Assembly: GCA_017459075.1 (NCBI GenBank)
Contig: JAFUDQ010000007.1
Span: forward strand, 1 to 64,000
DNA length: 64,000 nucleotides
Direction: 5' to 3'
Source: Bacteroidales bacterium
GTDB taxonomy: Bacteria; Bacteroidota; Bacteroidia; Bacteroidales; UBA932
Numbering within the stretch: position 1 is the first letter of the stretch; every line of letters begins with the position of its first letter. Below are positions 16,711-25,407 of the stretch, in pieces. A model generated the notes under the pieces. That model saw only the letters and a list, made by a program, of their open reading frames with translations, was not told the origin of the DNA and made no database searches. The position numbers and the translations under genes are program-made.

Positions 16711-17103
16711 CTAAGAAGGAAGATACATTTGAAGCAGCATGATGCGTGACAGCTCTTCGGTTGATTTGTCAGGGTATCTTGCTAATAAACTGAGATATCT
16801 TTTATCAAGGTCTTTTTCTACTTGTTTTAAGATAGTTTTTGCTTGTTCTGTAGTTGAGATTGTAAACTCTCTGCTAATAACTTTTATCTTTATGCGTGTT
16901 GATGGTGCCCCTGAGGGGATATCATGTTTCTTCACTTCTGCCTGAAGAACCAAGTACAAAATCTTGCTCGTTTCATCCATGTCAGGATTGGTATTTGCAA
17001 GAGACTCGTAAGCAGAGTTAATAGCGGCAACTGCACTTTCTGTGGCTTCGGACTCTTCCAGTAGGAATTCCTTTCCGACGATAGAATAATATTTCGTAAA
17101 CAT
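16711..17103 (-). CDS. ZapA-like protein with two tandem ZapA-type units
   Basis: A 130-residue protein made of two segments with the same pattern: KYYSIVGKEFLLEESEATES (about 4-23) with the following helix, and RIKIKVISREFTISTTEQAK (about 68-87) with its helix. Each matches the ZapA plan: a beta-hairpin with GREY/GREF, then E-rich residues and a helix with the spacing of cell-division ZapA. Typical ZapA is 85-110 residues with one unit. ZapA bundles FtsZ filaments; here the preceding gene encodes an FtsZ-like C-terminal domain. The gene probably continued in another frame to 16557. The assignment rests on pattern comparison by eye. Confidence 0.5.
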   Translation of the reverse strand: MFTKYYSIVGKEFLLEESEATESAVAAINSAYESLANTNPDMDETSKILYLVLQAEVKKHDIPSGAPSTRIKIKVISREFTISTTEQAKTILKQVEKDLDKRYLSLLARYPDKSTEELSRIMLLQMYLPS

Positions 17104-17129
17104 TTAGTTTATCAGATTATTTCTATTTA

Positions 17130-17657
17130 CTATGAATGGAGTATGAGGATGCTGGCTTGTAGGCTGCGGCAGTATGGTTGGCGATAGTCCGGGATGGTAG
17201 AGCCGAAAATGAGCCGGGCGCGCTTCCCGAAACAGGTCTTCATCGCTTCACGGAAATCATCGTAATAACAAGCATCCAGACGGCAGTCATCTTCTGATGA
17301 GGCAAAAAGGAGCATAACATAATCACCATCGCGGATTACGCCGCTAAGGGCAGCTTCTGCTCCGTCAATCAATTCATCTACCTCCCAACCATCGGCTCCA
17401 ACCGTCGGAAGTATGACCAGCTCCTTGTTCTTACGGAATAAAGTCCTGAAATCATTCGGATCCACAGTTGGTCTGCCATGATACTTAGATTCCATGTGAT
17501 CCCAAAACAAATTGAGATAATTCATAGCCTCTTCTTCATCACGGATAATTGTCATTTCATCTATTTTAAGAAGAGCCTCGGTGCTATAGTTGTAAGATTC
17601 GTCTAAAGGGATGAAATCGTCAGATATGTAATCTGGATTATTAGTCGCTTTACTCAT
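17130..17657 (-). CDS. FtsZ C-terminal-domain-only protein (predicted)
   Basis: A 175-residue protein matching FtsZ from helix H7 onward. A helix-rich segment (about 35-63) is followed by PTVDPNDFRTLFRKNKELVI, which parallels the FtsZ T7-loop region (NVDFADVRTV), then an alternating strand/helix part ending GKRARLIFGSTIPDYRQ, close to the FtsZ segment with IIFGAxID, and a final strand. The GTP-binding domain with the GGGTGTG loop is absent and there is no space for it: the malQ stop lies 58 bases upstream. It therefore cannot bind GTP alone, but isolated FtsZ C-terminal domains can fold and cap filaments. It heads an AT-rich cluster with a ZapA-like protein. The family call is by eye and needs a profile search. 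Confidence 0.55.
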   Translation of the reverse strand: MSKATNNPDYISDDFIPLDESYNYSTEALLKIDEMTIIRDEEEAMNYLNLFWDHMESKYHGRPTVDPNDFRTLFRKNKELVILPTVGADGWEVDELIDGAEAALSGVIRDGDYVMLLFASSEDDCRLDACYYDDFREAMKTCFGKRARLIFGSTIPDYRQPYCRSLQASILILHS

Positions 17658-17715
17658 ATAATCTACTTTAAAATTGGTTAAAAAAGAGAAGATGGCTCAG
17701 AAAGTACCCCTAGTC

Positions 17716-20286
17716 CTATTTTCCCCTGCCGGAGGCGGATATCATGCCAGAGAGCTTCTGGGTGAAGCTGCGGTTGGCGATGAGGTCCTCAAGGGTTATG
17801 TGCATGCGGTAACGCCAGTAGAAGCGGGGGATGGCAGGCACGTTGATGCGCTCATCGGCCGGGTCTCCGGGATATCGCAAGTCTTCGTCAGTTGCAAGGT
17901 AGTCCTGCAGCGGCAGGATGCAAAGCATTGCGGGAGAATCCAGATGCGATTTCACAATCATTTCTGCAACCCAGGGCTCGCAGAACCAAGGCATATCGTC
18001 TCCGCGGTGCAGCATATTGCGCCAGAAATGCTCCGTAACCTCGCGGTCTTCCTCCCACCATGCGCGGATGTTGGAAGTGTCGTGAGTACCGGTTGCGCAA
18101 ACGCAGCGGTAAGGATAAACTGCCGGATTCGCAAACTCTTCAGTAACGCTCTTTGGCATACGCTGGATTTCAAGCGACAAGATTCCAAGTTCGTTCATTA
18201 CGGAAGGAACGCATTCCGGAATCATTCCAAGGTCCTCGCCACAGGTAAGCATGCCGGTAGAAGAGAGGATTGAAGGCAGTTTGAACATTGCAGAATCCCG
18301 CCAGAAGTCATTGTGACGGCGATAGAAGAAATCATCGTGCAGGCGTGTGAAAGCCTCTTTCTGTCCGTCATTCAGGCAGCGGAAAGCATAGGAATTCTGT
18401 GCAGAAATCCTCGGGTGCCAATAGCCCTTCTTGCGGGGGTCTTCAACAAACAGGACATCGTCCAAAAGAGCCAGAAGGCCATTCTTAATATCCTCATCCT
18501 CAACTGTTTCCACAACCTTGCGCTGGGTGGAGACCTCCGGTGCAAGTGCGCCGTCAACAATGTATTTCTGACGGACCACATCGGCCTTGACGCCAAAAAT
18601 CTCGTTCAGTATCCAGTCGTAGAGCAGAGGTTTGCTATAAAGTCCTGAACTGATGTTGAATCCGTTTGCAGCCAGCTCGTCCTCAGAGAACGGCAGGGCC
18701 GGGTTAAAGTGGCCAAGAAGGCCGTGAACAGCATCCATCGGAATCTCCCAGATTCGGAAGAAACCAAGGATATGGTCAATGCGGAAGGCGTCAAAATACT
18801 CGCTCATCTTGTGCATGCGGGCCTTCCACCAGGCAAAGCCGTCCTCTGACATCTTCTCCCAGTTATATGTGGGGAAACCCCAGTTCTGGCCAAGAGTAGA
18901 GAAGGCATCCGGCGGTGCTCCTGCCTGTGAATCAAGATGATACAGCTCCGGATAAACCCAGGCGTCAACGCTTGTGCGGCTTATGCCGATAGGCAGGTCT
19001 CCCTTAAGGGCAACACCCTTGGAATGAGCATAGGCCACAACTTCCTTAAGCTGCTTGTCAAGATGGAACTGGACAAAATAGTGATAACCTACCTCTTCCT
19101 GATGCTCCCTGGCCCATTTTGCAACGGCCTTTGGAGAATAATTCGCCATCTTTCCCCATTTGGAGAAGTCCGGGGTCTTATATTTGTCCCTGAGGCAGCA
19201 GAAAACGGCATAAGGCTCAAGCCAGGAAACATTGGCATCGTAGAACTTCTTGAAGGCCGTGCTTGCCAGAACCTTGCGTCCTGAGGCAGACTCATAAACC
19301 TCCTTCAGCAGGGCGTTTTTGGCAGAGTTAACCTTCTCATAATCAATTTTCGGAAGGGCGTTCAGTTCTTCCTGAAGAGCCTTGTATTCCTTGTTTTCCT
19401 TTACTCCGGCAGCTGGCAGGTGAATAAACTGCGGATGCAGGGCGAAGGTGGTGTTGGCGTTGTAAGGATAAGAATCCGTCCATGAATGTGTCATGGTAGT
19501 GTCATTGATAGGCAGCAGCTGAATCACATTCTGGCCGGTCTCTGCTGCCCAGTCAACAAGAAGTTTTATATCGTTGAACTCTCCTACGCCAAAGCCCTCA
19601 CGGCTGCGAAGTGAGAATACAGGAACGGCAACACCGGCTCCACGCCAGTTGTTACGCTTGAAAACAGGCTCAGGCTCATTAACAATGACATGAGCGCTCC
19701 CGGCATCATCGGCATTATAATATCTGTTAACGCCGCTTTCCCACTGAACGGGGATAAAAGGATCGTCACTGATTATCAGGAACTTATATTCAAAAGAAGC
19801 ATCGCCCGGCAGGCTGATTTTCCATACAGGGAAGGCCGATGAGTCCATTGGCACGGGGCTGCCCCAGTCGTTGAAATCGCCGCTAATGGCAAGGCGCTCG
19901 CCGGGGCGCAGGGTAGGTGCGCAAACGTTCAGGGCGAGGTAGCCGGAAGCGGAGCGCTTCCCCTCATCGCTACGCTTGAAGATCACATCCTTGAAAAAGC
20001 CGGTCTTGAATGGAGCGTTCTCTGAAACGTCATTCCATTTGTCCTTGATTAGCAGTTCCTTAACGGCCCTGCTGCTGTAGCTGTGGCCGGAAGCCTCACA
20101 GCGAAGCTGCTTCCCGGCCTCGTCGCAAAGCAGGAAACAGTACTCACCGCTTGACGGCATATCTTCAAGGGTGAGGGTCCACAAGCCGTCTTCGTGCCCT
20201 TCCATAGGATACTGTCGGCCTTCTGTAACCAAGACCAATCTTTGCCCCCATAGGGCCCTGTAATTGAGTGAAATTCTGATGCGCAT
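17716..20286 (-). CDS. malQ: 4-alpha-glucanotransferase, CBM20-GH77 (MalQ)
   Basis: An 856-residue cytoplasmic amylomaltase of the bacteroidete type: two N-terminal starch-binding (CBM20-like) domains (about 1-110 and 120-220; the second with SGDFNDWG) and a GH77 catalytic domain. Signatures are GDLPIGISRTSVDAW, the nucleophile D504 in FDAFRIDHILG, E684 in CGEDLGMIP and THDTSNIRAWWEED. It disproportionates maltodextrins, releasing glucose. No signal peptide. It starts 15 bases after the OPA-family transporter, so both share a transcript, and it completes the starch pathway encoded from 25462 onward. Confidence 0.93.
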   Translation of the reverse strand: MRIRISLNYRALWGQRLVLVTEGRQYPMEGHEDGLWTLTLEDMPSSGEYCFLLCDEAGKQLRCEASGHSYSSRAVKELLIKDKWNDVSENAPFKTGFFKDVIFKRSDEGKRSASGYLALNVCAPTLRPGERLAISGDFNDWGSPVPMDSSAFPVWKISLPGDASFEYKFLIISDDPFIPVQWESGVNRYYNADDAGSAHVIVNEPEPVFKRNNWRGAGVAVPVFSLRSREGFGVGEFNDIKLLVDWAAETGQNVIQLLPINDTTMTHSWTDSYPYNANTTFALHPQFIHLPAAGVKENKEYKALQEELNALPKIDYEKVNSAKNALLKEVYESASGRKVLASTAFKKFYDANVSWLEPYAVFCCLRDKYKTPDFSKWGKMANYSPKAVAKWAREHQEEVGYHYFVQFHLDKQLKEVVAYAHSKGVALKGDLPIGISRTSVDAWVYPELYHLDSQAGAPPDAFSTLGQNWGFPTYNWEKMSEDGFAWWKARMHKMSEYFDAFRIDHILGFFRIWEIPMDAVHGLLGHFNPALPFSEDELAANGFNISSGLYSKPLLYDWILNEIFGVKADVVRQKYIVDGALAPEVSTQRKVVETVEDEDIKNGLLALLDDVLFVEDPRKKGYWHPRISAQNSYAFRCLNDGQKEAFTRLHDDFFYRRHNDFWRDSAMFKLPSILSSTGMLTCGEDLGMIPECVPSVMNELGILSLEIQRMPKSVTEEFANPAVYPYRCVCATGTHDTSNIRAWWEEDREVTEHFWRNMLHRGDDMPWFCEPWVAEMIVKSHLDSPAMLCILPLQDYLATDEDLRYPGDPADERINVPAIPRFYWRYRMHITLEDLIANRSFTQKLSGMISASGRGK

Positions 20287-20301
20287 ATATCTAAATATTT
20301 A

Positions 20302-21669
20302 TTATTCAACTACTTTCTTATGAAGACGATGCCAAGCTGCAACCGGCAGCAGGAAGGACAGCAGGCAGGCTGCCATCCAGAAATACGCTGTAGCCGTGAA
20401 GTCGTATCCGCCGTCGTGGCTGCCATGCTGGATAAGGAAGCCACTCACGACGCTTTGTATCCCCGCGGCCACATAACTGATGATTCCAACTATGCCAAGG
20501 GCTGTTCCCGTTGCCTTTCGCGGGACGATGTCAAGGGCCATAAGGCCGGCAACTATGCAGAACACCATTCCTATCGCAAGGCTGAAGAGGGATACGTAAA
20601 CGATATTTATAAGATATCCGCCCCCGGTAAAGAGGAACATTGACAATGCAAAAAGGCATACAAGACCGGACAGAATTACCGGAATGATGCGGCTTCCCTT
20701 GAAGACACGGTCCGATATCCACCCTGCCAGCAGGGTGCCGGCGATGCCGAAGGCCTCAGAGAACGAAATAATCTGCGGAGCCTGAATCTCCGAGAAGCCT
20801 TTGCCCTCTTCCAGATACAGGATTCCCCAATCGCTGATGGCATACTGGGTAATATAGACGAAGGCGCTGGAAAGGGCGATAACCCAGATTCCGGGGTTCT
20901 TGAAAACATATTTCTGAAGCTCCCTGGTGGGCATTTTGTCTGCCTTGGACACATTGTCCCCGGTGATTTCCTGAATCGACGGAAGCCCCTGGCTCTCAGG
21001 ATTATCCTTTACGAAACAGAGTATTATAAGGAAGCCTGCAAGACCGGCAATGGCGGACAGTATGAAGCCGAACTGCCATCCCAGCCAGCTTACAATAAAG
21101 CCAAGCAGGATAAATGAAACCGTCTTTCCAAGGTAAGGAGTGGAACTCAGGATGCTGTAATATGTACCCCTTTGCTTAAGGGAGAACCATCTGGACAGGC
21201 TGATGACTGCCGGCGGCGCTCCCATTGACTGCGCCCAGCCGTTCACTCCCCAGCAAACGGAAAAAAGGATGAACATAATGATGCCGGAGGCGACGGACAC
21301 CATCGGCTGCACAAGGCCCAACAGACCCATAATAAGATTAATGAGGGCCGATATTCCCAGGCCTGCGGCCATGAACCGCTTAATATTGCAATAGTCGCAG
21401 ATTATTCCGTTGATAAACTTTCCAGCCGCATATACAAGCAGGAAGGCAGAGCCGATAATGCCAAGTTCCCCGGCGGAAAAAATGCCTTCGTCAATGAGCG
21501 GTTTTTTGACAACGCTCATTGCCAGGCGGCACATATAGAATATGCTGTAGGCTGCGGTTACTCCCCAGAAAGTGCTGTTCCTCAAGTGTTTATATACACT
21601 TGGCACAGCATCCTGCGACACCTTTTCTGGTGACGGCTTGGAGATTCGGAAGTAACTGTACAGACTCAT
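20302..21669 (-). CDS. OPA-family MFS transporter (GlpT/UhpT-like)
   Basis: A 455-residue, 12-TM carrier of the organophosphate:phosphate antiporter family. The first helices contain YSIFYMCRLAMSVVKKPLID, the motif area of GlpT and UhpT, and WGVNGWAQSMGAPP and SRWFSLKQRGTYYS fit helices IV-V and the cytoplasmic loop. It probably exchanges a phosphorylated C3 or C6 compound for phosphate; the substrate cannot be told. Co-transcribed with malQ. The start at 21669 lies inside a long inverted repeat. Confidence 0.85.
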   Translation of the reverse strand: MSLYSYFRISKPSPEKVSQDAVPSVYKHLRNSTFWGVTAAYSIFYMCRLAMSVVKKPLIDEGIFSAGELGIIGSAFLLVYAAGKFINGIICDYCNIKRFMAAGLGISALINLIMGLLGLVQPMVSVASGIIMFILFSVCWGVNGWAQSMGAPPAVISLSRWFSLKQRGTYYSILSSTPYLGKTVSFILLGFIVSWLGWQFGFILSAIAGLAGFLIILCFVKDNPESQGLPSIQEITGDNVSKADKMPTRELQKYVFKNPGIWVIALSSAFVYITQYAISDWGILYLEEGKGFSEIQAPQIISFSEAFGIAGTLLAGWISDRVFKGSRIIPVILSGLVCLFALSMFLFTGGGYLINIVYVSLFSLAIGMVFCIVAGLMALDIVPRKATGTALGIVGIISYVAAGIQSVVSGFLIQHGSHDGGYDFTATAYFWMAACLLSFLLPVAAWHRLHKKVVE

Positions 21670-21700
21670 TTCTTACATTGTTTCCTACAAATGTAAGAAA
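21669..21700. promoter_or_regulatory. 12-13 bp inverted repeat over the OPA transporter start and -7 box
   Basis: TTTCTTACATTG (21669-21680) and CAAATGTAAGAAA (21688-21700) are inverted repeats with a single-base indel, 7 bases apart. One arm contains the -7 box and the other touches the start codon, so it could be an operator or a 5'-leader hairpin. Confidence 0.55.
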
Positions 21701-21718
21701 GTGTTTTGAATTGTTCAA
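21688..21718 (-). promoter_or_regulatory. Promoter of the OPA transporter-malQ operon
   Basis: On the minus strand TTG (21718-21716), 20 bases, then TACATTTG (21695-21688), a full TAnnTTTG match. The ATG follows 18 bases later. Confidence 0.7.
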
Positions 21719-23073
21719 GCCTTTTTGGATTCTGCTGCTCCTTTTGCGAAAACTATGGACAGGCAGGTGATGAAAAACAGCACGAGAGGATAGTACAGAT
21801 ACCTGATGATTGAAAGAGCTCCGACTCCTGCAAGCCCCGCTGCCATAAGGAGCTGGGCGCCATAGGGCAGGATGCCCTGGACAATACATGAGAATGTATC
21901 CAAGAGGCTCGCCGTACGGCGGGGCCTGAGGCCATATTTTTCCGTGATGTTACGGGCTATCTCTCCTGTGGAAATAATTGCTATAGTGTTATTTGCAGTG
22001 CAAAGGTTGGCAAGGCTCACAAGCGCTGCGATGCAAAGTTCAGCTCCCCTACGGCCCTTGATTCGGGACGTCAGCCGCGCAACCACAAAGTCTATTCCTC
22101 CGTTGTAACGGATTATTTCAAGCACACCTCCTGCCAGCATCGTCACAATAATCAAATCGCCCATGGAGGCTATTCCGCGGCCGATGGATTCAAGGTAACC
22201 CACCCATCCGAAGTCTCCGCATGCAAAGCCGATGATGCCGTTAATCACGATTCCAAGCAGCAGGACAACCATTACGTTTATTCCGCCAATGGCCAGCGCT
22301 ATGACTGCCAGGTACGGAAGCACTTTTACTATGTTGATATCTCCGGAAGAGGCAATTTCCGTGGCACCGGAACCGGCTATGACATAAATAACGCAGACAA
22401 TTATCGCGGCTGGAAGGGCCAGGGCCAGGTTGGCCTTGAATTTTTCTGACATTTTGCAGCCCTGAGTCCTGGTAGCGGCAATTGTCGTATCAGAAATGAA
22501 TGACAGGTTGTCGCCAAAAAAAGCTCCTCCTGTAATAGCCGCAGCCATCATTGCGATATCGATCCCGGCCGGCTCGGACAGGCCTGCTGCAATAGGCATT
22601 AGGGCCGCGATTGTACCGACGCTGGTTCCCACCGCCATCGACACTAAACAGGAAGCCACGAACATGCCTGCAAGAAGAAGGTTTCCGGGCAGTAAAGAGG
22701 TTGTCAGGGTCACTGTGGCGTCTACTGCGCCGATTTCCTTGGCTGTGCTGGCAAAGGCTCCCGCAAGTACGAAAATCCAAATCATCAGCAGGACGCTCTT
22801 GTTGCCGGCGCCTTCAGAGAATATCACAACGCGGCGGTCAAGGTCTCCGCCGCGGCTTATTGCAATGGCATAAACTGCGGCAATCAGGAAGGCAGAGACG
22901 ATAGGGACCTTGTAGAAATCGCCTGCAACAATGGAGGATACGAGATAAACCACCAGGAAAACGGCCAGTGGACTTAGGGCCATCCAGTTGTTATGAGGCC
23001 TCAGGCTCTGTGGCCGGTGCTGGGACAAAGTCTTGCCCAACTCCCTTAAATATCGGTAAGGAGTAACTGTCAT
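21715..23073 (-). CDS. NhaC-family Na+/H+ antiporter
   Basis: A 452-residue polytopic protein of the NhaC family. GTSVGTIAALMPIAAGL, the GGAFFGDNLSFISDTTIAA segment with its conserved Asp residues, and a C-terminal TANNTIAIISTG region are typical. It exchanges sodium (or a related solute such as malate/lactate in some members) for protons at the inner membrane. It has its own promoter inside the 3' end of the LytTR gene. ATG at 23073 gives a cytosolic tail of about 30 residues; an internal Met at 31 is the alternative start. Confidence 0.88.
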   Translation of the reverse strand: MTVTPYRYLRELGKTLSQHRPQSLRPHNNWMALSPLAVFLVVYLVSSIVAGDFYKVPIVSAFLIAAVYAIAISRGGDLDRRVVIFSEGAGNKSVLLMIWIFVLAGAFASTAKEIGAVDATVTLTTSLLPGNLLLAGMFVASCLVSMAVGTSVGTIAALMPIAAGLSEPAGIDIAMMAAAITGGAFFGDNLSFISDTTIAATRTQGCKMSEKFKANLALALPAAIIVCVIYVIAGSGATEIASSGDINIVKVLPYLAVIALAIGGINVMVVLLLGIVINGIIGFACGDFGWVGYLESIGRGIASMGDLIIVTMLAGGVLEIIRYNGGIDFVVARLTSRIKGRRGAELCIAALVSLANLCTANNTIAIISTGEIARNITEKYGLRPRRTASLLDTFSCIVQGILPYGAQLLMAAGLAGVGALSIIRYLYYPLVLFFITCLSIVFAKGAAESKKA

Positions 23074-23117
23074 TTATATAGGTGTTCTGTGTGGCTTAGG
23101 CAAGGCTCTTGCGGCTG

Positions 23118-23150
23118 CAAAGATACAAATTATTTGGATTATTCGTCAAT
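23118..23150 (-). promoter_or_regulatory. Promoter of the nhaC-type gene
   Basis: On the minus strand TTGA near 23149-23146 and TATCTTTG (23125-23118), about 20 bases apart, both matching the bacteroidete consensus. It overlaps the last codons of the LytTR regulator gene. Confidence 0.65.
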
Positions 23151-23918
23151 CCAGGAGAGGAAGGCTTCGGTGTGGGAGCGGGAGACTTCCGGGGAGGCCG
23201 CGCCCCGACCCGCTCCAGTACCGGGTTCAAGGGCCAGTTCTATGCGCAGGCGGCCGCCAAGTAGTTTGGTAAGGCTGCCCACCGCCTTTCTTGAGACGAT
23301 GGCGCTGCGGGAAATCTTGAAGAACTGCGACGGGTCTAGCTTGGAGGCGATGCTGTCCAGGGACTCGTCAATCATATAATGCTCTCCCTTGCGAGTCAGA
23401 ATGTGGTTCAGCTTTTCTTCCGAGTAGATATATGCAACATCTGCTGTGCGCAGTGGAACCAAATGGTCCCCGAAGGGAACCAGCAGGGTCTCCTTCCACG
23501 AAGGACGCGACGGCTGAAGCGAAGCCAGCAACTTGTCAATGTCTATTGTCTGTCCTTCTGAAATCCTCTCCCGGCAGCGCTCCACGGCCCTTCTTAGGGC
23601 GGCTGGTTCCAGGGGTTTCAGGAGGTAATCCACGGAATTCACCTCAAAAGCCTTCACAGCATAGTTGTCGTAGGCCGTAGTCATGATAACCGGAGCCGTA
23701 ACCCGAATCTGCCTGAAAATCTCAAAACATTTGCCATCGGACAGCTCCACGTCCATGAATATCATGTCCGGCTTGTTAGCCGGGTTGGAAAGCCATTCAA
23801 CGGCCCCGGCCACGCTCATGGCCGAGCCCACGACGGTAATGTCCGGGAATAATTCTGCAAGGGTGGCTACAAGGGCCTCGCGGGCCATTATTTCATCTTC
23901 AATAATAAATGCCTTCAT
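23139..23918 (-). CDS. LytTR-family response regulator
   Basis: A 259-residue regulator: receiver domain (acidic pair in IIEDE, phospho-Asp in MIFMDVELSDG, lysine in YLLKPLEP) and LytTR DNA-binding domain (about 145-250; VAYIYSEEKLNHILTRKG, FFKISRSAIVSRKAV). Near the C-terminus a Gly/Ala-rich insertion (EPGTGAGRGAASPE) interrupts the last beta-hairpin, which is unusual. It follows the kinase gene by 2 bases. LytTR proteins bind direct repeats; none is obvious in the 25283-25461 region. Confidence 0.9.
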   Translation of the reverse strand: MKAFIIEDEIMAREALVATLAELFPDITVVGSAMSVAGAVEWLSNPANKPDMIFMDVELSDGKCFEIFRQIRVTAPVIMTTAYDNYAVKAFEVNSVDYLLKPLEPAALRRAVERCRERISEGQTIDIDKLLASLQPSRPSWKETLLVPFGDHLVPLRTADVAYIYSEEKLNHILTRKGEHYMIDESLDSIASKLDPSQFFKISRSAIVSRKAVGSLTKLLGGRLRIELALEPGTGAGRGAASPEVSRSHTEAFLSWIDE

Positions 23919-23920
23919 GG

Positions 23921-25282
23921 TTACAACAGGGGTAAGGAGACCGAGTGAACATCGGCCGTGTCAATAATTTCTATGTCTTTGCCTCCGTTGGCTAAGTAAT
24001 TCTGTCTTATGTATTTAAGCCCCAGGCCGGTGGATTCAGACTTGCTTACCTTCGGATGCCGGTTGTTGGATACGGTAATCCTGTCATCATCGGCCTTGAT
24101 GATAATCTTCAATGGGTCGTTTTCAGAGATGGAATTATGCTTGTAGGCGTTTTCCACCAGCATCTGCACTGAATATTTAACAACGTACCGGTTCTTGGCG
24201 GCATCGGCAATGACAGTATCCACAAACATCCCGGAGGGGAAGCGCACCTTCAGCAAATCCGTATACATGTTAACGTATTCCAACTCTTCGGAAAGGGGAA
24301 TCAGGGACTCATTCTCATTGTTGAGCATGTACCTGTACATCTGCGCCAGCTTGCGGTTGAAGCTGCGGGCTTCGGCCGTCTTTCCCTGGGCCACAAGGGC
24401 GTCCAGTACATTCAGGCAGTTGAATAGGAAGTGCGGGTTCACCTGCTGCTTGAGATTGTGGTATTCCATCTGGGCGATGAGGCTTTTTGTGCGCTCCGCC
24501 TCCATCTCACGCCTTGTCGATGTTACATAATAAATAAGGTAGATGATGGAATATGTGACGACCTGTGCTATAAACGAAAGAATCAGTAGCTCAAGGCAAA
24601 GGGGAAGCGTAAAGGGTACTTCATATTTTGTGGGTAAGCCTATCGCCATCATCATTACGCAGACGGCGGGGCTGACCAAGAACAGCAGCAGATGCCAAAT
24701 AAGGGAGACCCTGCGGCTCTTGAAACCTCCCGCGCTGTGCACGCGGTGAAGAAGTATAACGTTGACGCAAATCAGAATCAGAAGAACTCCTGAATTGGAA
24801 ACCAGCATTGCTACCGCCTCTGACAGCTGTACGCTTTCAAAAACCTGGCTGGAGGACAGCAGACCTATGATTATCCTGGCAATCAGCACTACCAGAATGG
24901 CGACCCACAGCCATCGGTCTTTGATATCTCGTCCTTCACGTTTATTCCCCGGTACAAGCAGTACGATAGACCATCCAAGCACTTCTGTGGTTATAAAAGT
25001 TGAGGCTGCATGGGTCAGGAAGCCGATGTCCGTGAGCAGGTTGAAGCCTGCGGCGATGGCCATGCCCAAAACGTAACCCAAAATATTTACAAGGACTACG
25101 CTGATTGCCGTGAATTCTACGGACAACTCCTTTATGTTGCAAAGCAGTACCGTCATGGCCATTGTCCAGACGGTAAGGAAAATGGAGTCGTCAACCCCGG
25201 CCGCCAGGCAAAGCATGGTTGTGGCGGCGTGCAGAATCGCAAACCCGTGAATCACCAGACTGTTGTCGTACTTAATGACCAT
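23921..25282 (-). CDS. LytS-type membrane sensor histidine kinase
   Basis: A 453-residue kinase with about seven to eight N-terminal TM helices (1-240), a coiled linker (EMEAERTKSLIAQMEYHNLK) and a His_kinase domain with NPHFLFNCLNVLDALV (phospho-acceptor H) followed by an HATPase (VENAYKHN, STGLGLKYIRQNY). No extracellular sensor domain is visible, so it senses within or at the membrane. Divergent from the starch locus across 179 bases and paired with the LytTR gene downstream, it is the nearest regulatory system to the locus. Confidence 0.9.
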   Translation of the reverse strand: MVIKYDNSLVIHGFAILHAATTMLCLAAGVDDSIFLTVWTMAMTVLLCNIKELSVEFTAISVVLVNILGYVLGMAIAAGFNLLTDIGFLTHAASTFITTEVLGWSIVLLVPGNKREGRDIKDRWLWVAILVVLIARIIIGLLSSSQVFESVQLSEAVAMLVSNSGVLLILICVNVILLHRVHSAGGFKSRRVSLIWHLLLFLVSPAVCVMMMAIGLPTKYEVPFTLPLCLELLILSFIAQVVTYSIIYLIYYVTSTRREMEAERTKSLIAQMEYHNLKQQVNPHFLFNCLNVLDALVAQGKTAEARSFNRKLAQMYRYMLNNENESLIPLSEELEYVNMYTDLLKVRFPSGMFVDTVIADAAKNRYVVKYSVQMLVENAYKHNSISENDPLKIIIKADDDRITVSNNRHPKVSKSESTGLGLKYIRQNYLANGGKDIEIIDTADVHSVSLPLL

Positions 25283-25304
25283 AAGAGGTTAGTTTTTAAG
25301 TGCT

Positions 25305-25312
25305 CAAATATA
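25305..25312 (-). promoter_or_regulatory. -7 box of the lytS/lytTR operon
   Basis: On the minus strand TATATTTG, 22 bases before the kinase start codon at 25282. No clear -33 element. Confidence 0.5.
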
Positions 25313-25332
25313 GTTATTTTTTGCATTAAGGA

Positions 25333-25358
25333 GGGAACTTTGTGCACAAAAAGGTCCC
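25333..25358. promoter_or_regulatory. Operator-like palindrome between lytS and the starch locus
   Basis: TTTGTGCACAAA (25339-25350) is a perfect 12-bp palindrome inside a longer imperfect one (GGGAAC ... GGTCCC). It lies between the divergent promoters and is a candidate regulator site. Confidence 0.45.
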
Positions 25359-25407
25359 AAAACAATACCGTTCATCCTGAAAAATCAACCGTTCGTCGGA
25401 ATTAAAC

